A program made the position numbers and the translations under genes. DNA of 64,000 nt from Planctomycetota bacterium (GTDB lineage Bacteria; Planctomycetota; Planctomycetia; Pirellulales; Pirellulaceae), in the NCBI GenBank assembly GCA_016872775.1, contig VGZA01000032.1:1-64000 (forward strand), given 5' to 3'. The notes beneath the pieces were generated by a model that was not told the origin of the DNA, ran no database searches, and worked only from the letters and a program-made list of their open reading frames with translations. Positions 25,401 to 33,833 of this stretch are shown piece after piece (the first letter of the stretch is position 1; every line of letters begins with the position of its first letter).

Positions 25401-27778
25401 TCTTCGTCGAGTTATACAATCCCTGGACCGCCGATACCAAGATGCCCGCCGAACTGTACTCCACCGTGAATGGCGAAACCGGCATCTTTTTGAATCGTCG
25501 GGTCAATGGCAACGGAACTCCAATCTGGCGATTAGTGGTCGTGAGTGGTAACAATCTCTCCGGGGATCTGGACAGTCCCGATCCGGCGATCGCGACTCCC
25601 ATCGCGCCGGCGGACATCGAACGCACCGTTTATTTCGCCGACCCAGGTCTCCAGATCGGGTCGGGCACACAGTATTTCACCAGCAACAACATCCCGATCG
25701 CTCCACTCCTGCCCGGCCGCTACGCGGTGATCGGACCGCCAGGGGAAATTGTCGGCAATCCTAATTCGTATGTCACGACGATCGGCCGTTTGCTCGCGAA
25801 CCAGAACATCGACGGTGCGGGACCGGCGAACACACGACGGATCATTCTGACGCCGAATACCAGCGCCAACGTCGATCAAGTATCGACATCGGACATGATT
25901 CCCGCGCCCGGCAACGTGCCGCCGGGTCTGAGCGTCAAACCGGAACCGATTCGACCGACGAACAATGCTCCGGGCGATCGGATGCCGGCCATCGCCGTCG
26001 TCGTCGATTCGCCCCTGGGTCTGAGCGTTTCCGAACCGACGAATGGCTATACGAATAACAACTTCAACATCAACGGCGCGAACGGGGAGGGTGCATACGA
26101 TCCAGTCTACGACGAGCCATTCGACTGGAATCGGGAGAACAACGAACTCCGCATCAATCAGACGATCGGTTCGTTTCGAATCGTGCACCTGCAGCGACTC
26201 GCCGATCCTACCCTGAACTATGACGCCGTCGCCAATCCCTACCGTACGATCGATTCGATGTACGTGAATCTCACCGTATTCAACGGGGTGAGCCTCGGCG
26301 AAACGAATGGTGAAACACGATTCCATTCTTTGCAGCGAGGCGACAGCGAAAGCCAGAACCCGTACCCGTATGCGGTCGATAACAATCCCCTGGTACCGGT
26401 GGGTGGCGAACCGTCGTTTTCGCGGCAGTTGTATCGCAACGAACCGCCATCGTTCGCTGCCCCGGGACCGGTTCCGAGTACCGACGCGGGCGTGCAGAAC
26501 CTTGTCTCCGACCACGTCTACAGGTTCGGACTGCGGAATTCGCTCGGTTACTTGAACAACAACTACTGGCCGTACATGACCCTGGCGGCGGCGCCCAACC
26601 TGAACTATCGTGGTGCTCCCGACGCGCGCCACAATTCCACGAACAATCGTCTTGCCTTCCCCTGGTTGACCTGGAACAACCGGCCATTCAATTCGCCCGC
26701 CGAGCTGATGCTGGTGCCGTGGACCCGTTCGTCGCGATTGCTGACGCGCATTCCGGATGCGACGGTTTTGGTAACAGAGGATCCGTATACGCAGCAATAT
26801 CTATTTGCCGATCCGGGCAATCCCAAACCGTCCCACCTGCTGAATTTCTTCCATTCCACGGGTACCGGTGCTAACGCACCGGCCAAGCTGTTCCGCATTT
26901 TCGATTACGTCAACGTCCGTTCGCCCTATGTGGGAACTGAGAAATGGTATTTCCCGGGACTGGACCTCAACAACGACGGCGATTACTCGGACGCGGGCGA
27001 GTATCCCGGATTTGGCGGGGCGCCTTACGATCCGCTCGCCGCGACGTTCCGACCGCCCTATAACCGGCTGTCGCGGTTCCGCGACCCAGGCCGCATCAAT
27101 TTCAATACGGCGGCGATCGACGGCGGGAACAGTCCCGTACTGGCCGCGATCCTGGGTGACTCGATCGATCCCGCGGGACTCAATCCTGGCAGCCTGACCG
27201 CTGCGATCAACAACATCCGTTTGTCGCGGCAGGGATTCGCCGACCCCGCGCCCGCCAATGAAGCATTGTACAACCCTGACTTCCCGACCATGTTCTCGAA
27301 TCCACTGCGGCCGGAAGCCAGTGCCGATATGATGCCCGCGATCGGCAATGGTCCTTCGCACATGCGGCGCGATGGGCAGGGAACGCATCAGGGCCCGATC
27401 GACGCAACCCTGTTGCGTCGCGGCATAGCGGGATCGACGCCATTGTTCGACAACACTGCCACCGACCCGTATGCCGACACCCGTCGCAATCCGTATTTCC
27501 GTTTCCAGGCCCATACCAAGGTCAACAACCTGCTCTCGGGCCATTCCAACGTCTTCGCGGTCTGGATTACCGTCGGGTATTTCGAGTTGGAGCCGACCAA
27601 CGTCAGCACGATTAATCCGGACGGATTCCGCTTGGGGCGCGAGGTCGGATCGGAAAACGGGGACGTGCGGCGTCACCGAGCGTTCTTCGTGATCGATCGG
27701 TCGATCCCGGTTGCCTTTGAACCGGGCGAGAACCACAATGTCGATCGTTGTGTGCTGCTGCGTCGCGTTGTGGAATAG
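22466..27778 (+). CDS. Giant GspK/PilX-like tip protein, 1,770 aa
   Basis: The N-terminus 'RGVVLLVVISLLVLFVLIAV' after Gly10 is the PilX_N/GspK type: a prepilin-like helix without Glu at +5, as in fibre-tip subunits. The following 1,730 residues are unlike ordinary GspK (about 330 aa). They contain acidic, EF-hand-like loops: 'GIDDNNNMIVDELAEAG' (about 242-258), 'DVDTDGDGVKDSVWVDLG' (about 452-469), 'GIDDNGNGVIDEPLEGG' (about 780-796) and 'LDLNNDGDYSDAGEYPG' (about 1500-1516). The last is followed by 'RFRDPGRINFNTA'. The arrangement recalls Verru_Chthon cassette protein A with B-D prepilins (family knowledge, not tested). AACGGGAG-like sequence precedes the ATG. Confidence 0.84.
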   Translation: MARRRKPNRGVVLLVVISLLVLFVLIAVTFALVAGQYRSTARTMAKVDAHQGPPETEVEKALYVLLRDTKFRSSLQGHALLSDLYGPGARGRVAQATGANPNPVVIAVQGQFVRIFFDGWDTSRNSTGATAYNNRLFRRLAGSYNGRVLTMLSGSAKGLSTRIVAYNPPQFNNMGVQTAQGEFRIEAFESDVGGIVTPAAGDLFLVNGGAFNGSGAGFSAATGNIDQMTFDPGPDGGWGNAGIDDNNNMIVDELAEAGFAGSDDLAIPVVLAPNYSAHLQQAIPPLFGGANESYDSPDYNNMFLASVPISNPILIPSNSTPTYPVNRIYPSFHRPDLVNFWFRQLQGSVLSSIASPADQALVFWFPYGLSNDRNGPDVDLRPVDSDGDGFPETPGAAMGVSIGIRDTIVRIKRMIMLRPLNELNPGFAQSNIAFMRGRTLNNGNLEWNFTPDVDTDGDGVKDSVWVDLGFPPTTGKDGRRFKTMVAVKIEDLDGRLDINAHSSFVHNSTNWTTQYPIATSAGQGAGFNPLPRGLGYGPAEVNLSRLFQTEFDALLNSRYGLDLRPGAVGNDPLSRFKAFELVDNYFLSLQLTSSYASPPDVWGRGGIALDHYGQPQFLGGMGTGETVDDPYEFNRADPSLAIAGGDQPYTVADLERILRYHDAGAVDLSSRLLNVAPFTLNYGGGAAQNRHLITSESSHIPVINSPYPDLKINNNSMRQGLFSISPFSGHSDVHFLELYVRRLLAGGVTQANLLGELAKLVPMEVLHGEMFDINRPIGNGIDDNGNGVIDEPLEGGLIEGIWNASFPPYSGRGTSNRLNDDPVIGDPTISRQIMARHLYCLAMLMKEDGVEIDFNGNPGDDTPLETAYGLAQWAVNVVDFRDSDAIMTPFEFDINPFQDGWQVNGLIGQADGNSAQPDDNQPFRGLVWGCERPELMLSETLAFHDRRTEDLSGPGHNTTNAANNPDPHFDQRLRPHGSFFVELYNPWTADTKMPAELYSTVNGETGIFLNRRVNGNGTPIWRLVVVSGNNLSGDLDSPDPAIATPIAPADIERTVYFADPGLQIGSGTQYFTSNNIPIAPLLPGRYAVIGPPGEIVGNPNSYVTTIGRLLANQNIDGAGPANTRRIILTPNTSANVDQVSTSDMIPAPGNVPPGLSVKPEPIRPTNNAPGDRMPAIAVVVDSPLGLSVSEPTNGYTNNNFNINGANGEGAYDPVYDEPFDWNRENNELRINQTIGSFRIVHLQRLADPTLNYDAVANPYRTIDSMYVNLTVFNGVSLGETNGETRFHSLQRGDSESQNPYPYAVDNNPLVPVGGEPSFSRQLYRNEPPSFAAPGPVPSTDAGVQNLVSDHVYRFGLRNSLGYLNNNYWPYMTLAAAPNLNYRGAPDARHNSTNNRLAFPWLTWNNRPFNSPAELMLVPWTRSSRLLTRIPDATVLVTEDPYTQQYLFADPGNPKPSHLLNFFHSTGTGANAPAKLFRIFDYVNVRSPYVGTEKWYFPGLDLNNDGDYSDAGEYPGFGGAPYDPLAATFRPPYNRLSRFRDPGRINFNTAAIDGGNSPVLAAILGDSIDPAGLNPGSLTAAINNIRLSRQGFADPAPANEALYNPDFPTMFSNPLRPEASADMMPAIGNGPSHMRRDGQGTHQGPIDATLLRRGIAGSTPLFDNTATDPYADTRRNPYFRFQAHTKVNNLLSGHSNVFAVWITVGYFELEPTNVSTINPDGFRLGREVGSENGDVRRHRAFFVIDRSIPVAFEPGENHNVDRCVLLRRVVE

Positions 27779-27817
27779 CGACACGGTTGGGCACCGATTG
27801 AACAAGGATGTTATTCC

Positions 27818-29161
27818 GTGAAAACGCGGATCAAGAATGCCACGCTGATTCTGCCTACCGGCCGTATGCGCGCGGACTTGCTGATCGATGGCGAGAAAAT
27901 CGCGTCGATTGATCCGGCCATTCAGTCCACCAGCGATCAGACCGTGGACGCGTCCGGGCTATTTCTGATTCCCGGCGTGGTGGACGACCAGGTTCATTTC
28001 CGCGAACCGGGCCTGACGCATAAGGAGGATCTGGCCTGCGCAAGCCGAGCCTGCGCCAAAGGGGGCGTCACGACTTTTCTAGAGATGCCGAATACCAAGC
28101 CCGCCACGATCACACGGGAACTGCTGGAACAAAAGTTAGCGATCGCCGCCAGCCGATCGATTGTGAATTACGGGTTCTATATGGGGGCCACGGCTTCCAG
28201 CAACGGTGCGTCGAATATCGCCGAATTGAGCGCCGCGCAACGCACGCCCGGGATCAAGATCTTCATCGGCTCGAGTACCGGCGATCTGCTCGTCGACGGC
28301 CAGGACGATCTGGAGCGGATTTTCGCGGAGACGTCGTTGCCGATTACCGCTCATTGCGAGGACGAAACGACGGTCCGGGAAAACGCTCGGCGCTACGCCG
28401 GCATCAGCGACGTCGCGGTGCATTCGAAAATCCGGGACCATGCCGCGGCGATTCGAGCCACGCGCAGGGCGCTGGACCTGGCCCATCGGCACCACCATCG
28501 CTTCCACGTGCTGCACGTTTCCACGGGCGCAGAGATTGCATTGTTCGCCGATCACCGCAACCTGATTACCGCCGAGGTCTGTCCACACCATCTGTTCTTC
28601 TCGGTGGACGATTACGCTCGACTGGGCACGCGCATCCAGATGAATCCGTCGATCAAGACCCGCGAGGACAACCAGCAACTGTGGCGCGGGTTGCTGGAGG
28701 GGAAGATCCAGGTGATCGCGACGGACCACGCGCCGCATACGCTGCTGGAAAAGGCGGCACCCTACCCGCAATCTCCGTCCGGCTTGCCGGCGGTGGAAAA
28801 TTTGCTGGCGCTGATGCTGAATCAGGTGGCGCTCGGCCATTGCACGCTGGAACAGGTCGTAAGCTGGATGTGCGACGCTCCCGCACGGGTCTGGGACATG
28901 CTGGGTAAGGGACGGATCGAAGTCGGCTACGACGCCGACCTGGTACTGGTCGATCTGGAACGGACCGCCACGATTCGCGACGCCGAACAACTGACCAAGT
29001 GCGGCTGGAGTCCCTGGGATGGCGTGACGCTGCAGGGTTGGCCGGTGCGGACCTGGGTGATGGGCCGCGAGGTTTTCCGCGACGGAGTGGTCGACGGATC
29101 ACAGCCGGGTCGCGAAGTGCAATTCGACCATGCGCTCGGCGGTTACTGGGGCACCCGCTGA
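27818..29161 (+). CDS. pyrC: Dihydroorotase
   Basis: Dihydroorotase cyclises carbamoyl-aspartate in pyrimidine synthesis. The 447-aa product has '[22 protein letters not shown]': in the metal-binding HxH motif the first His is Gln58 and the second is His60, a variant known in a Bacteroidetes/planctomycete dihydroorotase group. Further ligands are seen in '[11 protein letters not shown]', 'ITAHCEDE', 'HVLHVST' and 'ATDHAPH'. Amidohydrolase allantoinase-like proteins are the only close alternative. It lies 39 bases behind the giant pilin-like gene on the same strand, probably by chance rather than function. Confidence 0.9.
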   Translation: MKTRIKNATLILPTGRMRADLLIDGEKIASIDPAIQSTSDQTVDASGLFLIPGVVDDQVHFREPGLTHKEDLACASRACAKGGVTTFLEMPNTKPATITRELLEQKLAIAASRSIVNYGFYMGATASSNGASNIAELSAAQRTPGIKIFIGSSTGDLLVDGQDDLERIFAETSLPITAHCEDETTVRENARRYAGISDVAVHSKIRDHAAAIRATRRALDLAHRHHHRFHVLHVSTGAEIALFADHRNLITAEVCPHHLFFSVDDYARLGTRIQMNPSIKTREDNQQLWRGLLEGKIQVIATDHAPHTLLEKAAPYPQSPSGLPAVENLLALMLNQVALGHCTLEQVVSWMCDAPARVWDMLGKGRIEVGYDADLVLVDLERTATIRDAEQLTKCGWSPWDGVTLQGWPVRTWVMGREVFRDGVVDGSQPGREVQFDHALGGYWGTR

Positions 29162-29169
29162 GATACCAA

Positions 29170-29511
29170 TTACAGCGTAACGCCTAGGCGTTGAGCCCGC
29201 TCGCGCATGCCGCGTTCGAAGTAGGGGTAGGGATAGCGAGCGCCCCGTTTGCGCGCCCATTGGAATGTGCTTTGGACCAGGTCGGCCGGCAGTTCCTTCG
29301 ATTTCACCTTCAGCACCACCTGATGAATGAAATCGAACTCCAGTTGCCGTCGGGCACGCAGGCCGCTCTTGAGCGTCTGTTCAAGATCAGCGACCTTGCC
29401 GCCCGGTTGCGGCGTAGCCGATCCGGACGGCTCGTCTTCTGCGCGGATCATTGCCCGCCGGGACCAGGCACCCCACACGGCGACCATGCAAAGAAAATGG
29501 CGACGGCGCAT
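29170..29511 (-). CDS. Small exported hypothetical protein
   Basis: A 113-aa protein, not assigned to a named family. It starts 'MRRRHFLCMVAVWGAWSRR', a short positively charged stretch followed by hydrophobic residues, so export is plausible. The body is soluble and basic-rich, with 'QFDFIHQVVLKVKSKELP' type amphipathic segments and 'YPYPYFERGMRERAQRLGV' at the end. The ATG at 29511 was chosen because AAGGAG lies about nine bases upstream; longer in-frame starts exist. It converges with the dihydroorotase gene. Confidence 0.68.
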   Translation of the reverse strand: MRRRHFLCMVAVWGAWSRRAMIRAEDEPSGSATPQPGGKVADLEQTLKSGLRARRQLEFDFIHQVVLKVKSKELPADLVQSTFQWARKRGARYPYPYFERGMRERAQRLGVTL

Positions 29512-29599
29512 CGGCAACACTCCTTCGGCAAAGCGAAATCGCATCGGGTCCGCGAACGCAGCCCGACGACGGGCAGGGGCTTGTACCAAAAAAGGCACC

Positions 29600-29866
29600 G
29601 TCCCCGCAAGCCAGAAATCACCAACGTTGCAGGGTCATCCCTGTCCGTTGCAGGGGCATCTTGCCCCTGGCCAGGTGGGGCTAGAAGCCCCAGCCACGAG
29701 CGACACCCCAGCCACGCCACAAGTCATTGTTCAAAAAGCAGTTCAGGACCACTGTTCCGCGTCGCCGATGATGGAATCAGGCCCGATTGCAGAGGTTTGA
29801 CAAGCGAATTCCGCTTCAACTATACTTCGAACCAGATCGGATCTGACTTCAACAAGAGGTGCGGTA
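29600..29866. other. Intergenic stretch with GGGGCTTCCAG-type repeat text
   Basis: No gene seen. It contains self-complementary runs (GGGGCTAGAAGCCCC near 29674; GGGGCATCTTGCCCC near 29651) and a CCAGCCACGAGCGACACCC stretch. A similar GGGGCTTCCAGCC motif occurs at about 60924. These look like small dispersed hairpins between the minus-strand gene and the second DUF1501 gene. Confidence 0.6.
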
Positions 29867-31336
29867 ATGCTCGTGATCCCAGGCCAACCCGGTAAGGACC
29901 TTTGTGATTCCCATCTCGGCATGACGCGACGCGATCTATTGCGTGTGGGTGGCTCGGCGTTCCTGGGCGTGTCTCTCGGTCAGCTCCTGCAGTTGAAAGC
30001 GTCGGCTTCAAGCGAATCGAATGCGGGCGGTCCGGGTTGGAATCGGGCGAAGAGTGTCATTCTGGTCTATTTACAAGGAGGCCCAAGTCACTTGGACCTC
30101 TGGGATCCCAAAGACAATGTGCCCGATAACGTGCGGAGTCCGTACCAGAAGATCTCGACGGCGGTTCCTGGAGTGGAATTCACCGAGATCCTGCCGAAGC
30201 TTGCCAAGGTCATCGACAAGGCCACGTTGATACGTTCGATGAGTTACACGCCGGTCGGTTTGTTCAACCACACCGCCGCGATCTACCAGATTCATACCGG
30301 ATACACGGCCGACAAGGTGAGTCCCTCGGGGCAGCTTGAACCGCCGTCGCCGAAGGACTTTCCGAATTTCGGTTCGAACATTATTCGGCTCAAGCCACCC
30401 GAAGTTCCGATGCTGCCGTTCGTGATGTTGCCTCGGCCGCTGCAAGAGAGCAACGTGGTGAACAAGTCCGGCACCGCTGGATTTTTGGGTCGTCAATTCG
30501 ATCCGTACTATCTCTTTCCGCCCGGCGACGACATGGAGATGGACAAGATGTCCAAGATCCGCATCGACGACTTGCGGTTGCGTCCCGAAGTTCCGGAAAC
30601 GAGGCTTGAACGTCGTGCGCGCTTGCGGGAACTGATCAGCAATGGCATGCCCGAAGTTGACGCCGCGGTGAAGAAATATGAATTGGGCAAGTACTATGAG
30701 ACGGCGATTGACCTGGTGGTGTCCGGCCGCGCTCGTGATGCTTTCGATTTGACCAAGGAGTCCGAATCGATGCGGGAGCGGTACGGCCGCAACACGTTTG
30801 GCCAGAGCTGCCTGTTGGCTCGTCGGCTGATCGAGGCCGGAACACGTGTCGTTGAAGTCATCTGGCCGAAGATCGCCAACTCCGACAACCATTCCTGGGA
30901 CGTGCACGTTGGACTCACCGACCGCATGAAAAAGCAGTCGGGTCCGATGCTGGATGCGGGACTGTCGGGTTTGATTTCGGACCTGGACGAACGAGGAATG
31001 CTTGAGGACACGCTGGTAGTGGCGATCGGCGAGTTTGGACGCAGTCCACAGCGTGGCGTCAGCACTTCCGGCAATTCCAACACCGACGACGGTCGCGACC
31101 ATTGGCCCTATTGTTACACCGCGCTGGTTGCGGGCGCGGGAGCCCGACGCGGATTCGTCTATGGAAAGTCGGACCAGACCGGTTCGGCGCCGACCGAAAA
31201 TCCGGTCCATCCGATTGAACTGCTGGCCAGCATCTATCACGCAGTCGGAATCGATCCGATGACCATTGTCTACAATCACCTCAACCAGCCGCGCGAGCTG
31301 GTCAAGGCAAGCCCGGTGACGGCGATCTTCAGCTGA
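29867..31336 (+). CDS. DUF1501 domain-containing exported protein (2)
   Basis: The 489-aa product is the second DUF1501 member here. The N-terminus '[23 protein letters not shown]' is a twin-arginine signal (about residues 18-40). The family blocks are visible: '[22 protein letters not shown]', '[27 protein letters not shown]', 'DNHSWDVH' and the late 'GEFGRSPQ...[19 protein letters not shown]'. The body aligns over the full expected length. It stands alone, without a DUF1549/DUF1553 cytochrome partner next to it, and converges on the BlaI-type regulator. The molecular function of the family is unproven. Confidence 0.93.
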   Translation: MLVIPGQPGKDLCDSHLGMTRRDLLRVGGSAFLGVSLGQLLQLKASASSESNAGGPGWNRAKSVILVYLQGGPSHLDLWDPKDNVPDNVRSPYQKISTAVPGVEFTEILPKLAKVIDKATLIRSMSYTPVGLFNHTAAIYQIHTGYTADKVSPSGQLEPPSPKDFPNFGSNIIRLKPPEVPMLPFVMLPRPLQESNVVNKSGTAGFLGRQFDPYYLFPPGDDMEMDKMSKIRIDDLRLRPEVPETRLERRARLRELISNGMPEVDAAVKKYELGKYYETAIDLVVSGRARDAFDLTKESESMRERYGRNTFGQSCLLARRLIEAGTRVVEVIWPKIANSDNHSWDVHVGLTDRMKKQSGPMLDAGLSGLISDLDERGMLEDTLVVAIGEFGRSPQRGVSTSGNSNTDDGRDHWPYCYTALVAGAGARRGFVYGKSDQTGSAPTENPVHPIELLASIYHAVGIDPMTIVYNHLNQPRELVKASPVTAIFS

Positions 31337-31394
31337 GCCCAGAGTCCGATCACCATAAACACGCGTGGACGAGTCGGCCGAGAGCAGGGAATCA

Positions 31395-31808
31395 TCACAT
31401 ATCTTCCCGCGCCTTTCGCGCCTTGCGAATCAACGATGCGAGCCGATTGAGCTCCTCGCTAGTTAACGCGGCGTCAGGATCGTGCAGATGCGCGGCGACC
31501 GCTTTTTCGATCGACCCATCAAAGAAAACGCGCAGCACGCGCTGTAGCGCCGAAGGTCCCGCCGACTCTCGGGCTCGACACGGCCGATAGACAAATCGAA
31601 TCCCGTCCTGGCGGTGCGACAGATGACCTTTTTCCTCGAGAATCCTCAGAATCGTTCGGACCGCGGTGCGACTCGGCGCATCCGGCAGCGCCGCATGTAC
31701 CTCGAGCGCCGTGGCCTCTCCCATCGCATAGATCACATCCATGATCTGGCGCTCACGGCGGCTCAGTCCAATCTCATCGCTGTTTGTCCTGCCCGTGTCT
31801 CTAACCAA
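31395..31808 (-). CDS. BlaI/MecI/CopY-type transcriptional repressor
   Basis: The 137-aa product has the winged-helix of penicillinase-repressor family proteins: 'GLSRRERQIMDVIYAMGEATALEVHAALPDAPSRTAVRTILRILEEKGHLSHRQDGIRFVYRP' covers about residues 13-76. The C-terminal half, 'LQRVLRVFFDGSIEKAVAAHL', matches the dimer helix. BlaI is usually paired with a BlaR1-type membrane peptidase; none is adjacent here, which suggests a solitary repressor. The start is a TTG at 31808 with GGAG nine bases upstream; no in-frame ATG is placed better. Its upstream region is the fragment of a TIGR00300-type gene. Confidence 0.88.
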   Translation of the reverse strand: MVRDTGRTNSDEIGLSRRERQIMDVIYAMGEATALEVHAALPDAPSRTAVRTILRILEEKGHLSHRQDGIRFVYRPCRARESAGPSALQRVLRVFFDGSIEKAVAAHLHDPDAALTSEELNRLASLIRKARKAREDM

Positions 31809-31824
31809 GTTGTCATTCTCCGGC

Positions 31825-32280
31825 GACCAAGCTCTGGATGAGGCCGACAGCGATTGTCGGCTCGTCGAAGCCGATATTGAACGGGCCTTTCCCGAAGGGT
31901 TTTACAGCACGACCACTCAGCGGACGCAGGTGCGCCACCAGGGGGTCTGGACCGACGTGGAAAACCAGGAGATGGACTGTGGCATCGCGATCGACCCCCA
32001 GCGCGGGACGGCGACCTGTATTCCGATGCTGGAGGTGCGCAAGGGGCAGCCGATCGTCGTAGGTCACGCCGGCGTACGCGTGTTTCCCGAACAGCGGGTG
32101 ACCGCTCATGACTCGTTCGAGTTCATGAACAGTCCCGTCTCCACGGAAAAGCCGAAAGGGGTCGCAATCCGTCAGATCGCCAACCAGTTGCGTCGGGCCC
32201 GTGAGGACGGCGGCAAGACGCTGCTGGTCGGCGGGCCGGCGATCGTCCACTCCGGCAGCGGGGAACATCTCTGCCGCCTG
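31825..32280 (+). pseudogene. Fragment of a TIGR00300 (LOR/SDH-like) gene
   Basis: An open stretch on the plus strand reads 'ALDEADSDCRLVEADIERAF', 'FPEGFYSTTTQRTQVR', 'VENQEMDCGIAIDPQRG', 'VRKGQPIVVGHAGVRVFPE' and 'SFEFMNSPVSTEKPKG..IRQIA', then 'LVGGPAIVHSGSGEHLCRL'. These match the middle of the TIGR00300/LOR-SDH family (about 400 aa, ornithine or arginine metabolism; known from memory). The first and last thirds are missing. Homology starts around 31825, next to the BlaI start, and stops at 32280, exactly where dispersed-repeat copy c begins. Hence a truncated, non-functional remnant rather than a gene. Confidence 0.82.
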
Positions 32281-32316
32281 AGCACGGGCTCGGGACTACC
32301 CTCACCCGTGGCACAC
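32281..32316 (-). repeat. Dispersed hairpin repeat, copy c
   Basis: Reads AGCACGGGCTCGGGACTACC then CTCACCCGTGGCACAC on the plus strand. It starts at the base where the TIGR00300 homology ends, and lies just before the convergent aldehyde dehydrogenase stop. Confidence 0.9.
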
Positions 32317-32343
32317 AACAAAACCCCAGAACCCATTCCCCCG

Positions 32344-33819
32344 TTACCCGAGCGCCACGGTTACCGTCTTGTTCTCCAGGTACGGGCGCAGGCCTTCTTC
32401 GCCCAATTCGCGGCCCATTCCCGACATTTTGAAACCGCCGAACGGCGCGGCGGCGTCGAAGACGTCGTAGCAGTTGATCCAAACGGTGCCAGCGCGGAGT
32501 CGTTTGGCGAGGTAATGGGCTTTGGAAACATCGCGGGTCCAGACGGCAGCGGCGAGCCCGAAGATTGTATTGTTCGCGCGCGCGACAAGTTCATCGAGGT
32601 CTTTGAATTTGAGCACCGACATGACCGGTCCGAAGATCTCGTCCTGAGCGATCGGCATTTCGTCGGAGACATTATCGAACAGGGTGGGCGCCACGAAGTA
32701 GCCCCGTTCGCCGACGCGGGTTCCGCCGGTAACACAGGTCGCGCCGGCCTGTTTACCGAGTTCGATATATTTCATGATCTTGTCGAATTGGGCTCGATCG
32801 ACCTGTGGTCCCTGTTCGGTCTCCGGATTAAACGGGTCGCCGACGCGGCGGGTCTTGTTCATGCTTGCCAGCTTCTCGATGAATCGGGCATGCACCGATT
32901 CCTCCACGAAGACGCGACTACCCGCGCAGCAGCATTGGCCCTGGTTGAAGTAGAGTCCAAAGTGGGCGCCGGCGGCCGCGGCGTCCAGATCGGCGTCCGC
33001 AGTGATAATGTTCGGGCTCTTTCCGCCCAATTCGAAGGTCAATCGTTTCAATGTCGGTGCGGCATCCTTCATGATCGTCTGGGCAGTCAGGTATTCGCCC
33101 GTAAAGGCCACTTTGTCGACGCCGGGATGCTTGACGATCGCGGCTCCGGCGGTCGGCCCGAATCCGGGCACCACATTGATCACACCGTCGGGGATACCGG
33201 CTTTTTGGGCGAGCCGCGCGAGTCGCAGGCAGGTCAGCGGCGTCTGCTCGGCCGGTTTCATCACGACGGTGCATCCGGCCGCGAGCGCCGGCCCCCACTT
33301 CCAGGCGACCATCAGCATCGGGAAGTTCCAGGGGATGATCTGGCCGACGACCCCCACCGGTTCGCGCCGCGTGTAACAGAAGTAGTTCCCGCGAATCGGA
33401 ATCGTCTGACCGTGGATCTTGTCCGCAAATCCAGCGTAATATCGCAGGCAATCGATCGTCAACGGAACGTCGGCATTGCGCGCGTCACGAATCGGTTTTC
33501 CATTGTCCAGAGTTTCGAGGGCCGCCAGTTCGTCCGCTTCGTGCTCGATCAGGTCGGCCAGCTTCATCATCAGGCGGCCCCGATCGCGCGCGTCCATGCG
33601 GCTCCACGGCCCGGATTCCAATGCTTTTCGCGCCGCGCGAACCGCCAACTCGACGTCCGCCTGATCGCCTTCAGCAACCTGAGCAATCGTTTCCTCGGTG
33701 GCCGGATGGATCGTTTCGAAGGTCTTGCCGCTTTGCGACGAAGTCCATTGCCCATCGATAAAACACTCGGTCTGTCGAATCGTGGGGCGGCGAACCGGTT
33801 GCATGACTGTCGTGGACAT
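32344..33819 (-). CDS. Aldehyde dehydrogenase (NAD(P)-dependent, ALDH superfamily)
   Basis: The 491-aa protein oxidises an aldehyde to the acid. It has '[32 protein letters not shown]' for cofactor binding, the Glu in '[11 protein letters not shown]' and the nucleophilic Cys in '[10 protein letters not shown]' (about residue 300), and a '[16 protein letters not shown]' block. Overall it resembles the eukaryote-like ALDH1/2 and betaine-aldehyde group. One oddity: the usual 'FTGSTE' reads 'FTGEYLT'. The substrate cannot be fixed from sequence. The ORF spans the full family length, and the start lies upstream of the dockerin protein's end by 14 bases; both genes read leftward. Confidence 0.9.
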   Translation of the reverse strand: MSTTVMQPVRRPTIRQTECFIDGQWTSSQSGKTFETIHPATEETIAQVAEGDQADVELAVRAARKALESGPWSRMDARDRGRLMMKLADLIEHEADELAALETLDNGKPIRDARNADVPLTIDCLRYYAGFADKIHGQTIPIRGNYFCYTRREPVGVVGQIIPWNFPMLMVAWKWGPALAAGCTVVMKPAEQTPLTCLRLARLAQKAGIPDGVINVVPGFGPTAGAAIVKHPGVDKVAFTGEYLTAQTIMKDAAPTLKRLTFELGGKSPNIITADADLDAAAAGAHFGLYFNQGQCCCAGSRVFVEESVHARFIEKLASMNKTRRVGDPFNPETEQGPQVDRAQFDKIMKYIELGKQAGATCVTGGTRVGERGYFVAPTLFDNVSDEMPIAQDEIFGPVMSVLKFKDLDELVARANNTIFGLAAAVWTRDVSKAHYLAKRLRAGTVWINCYDVFDAAAPFGGFKMSGMGRELGEEGLRPYLENKTVTVALG

Positions 33820-33833
33820 ACCGTGCCTCGCTT

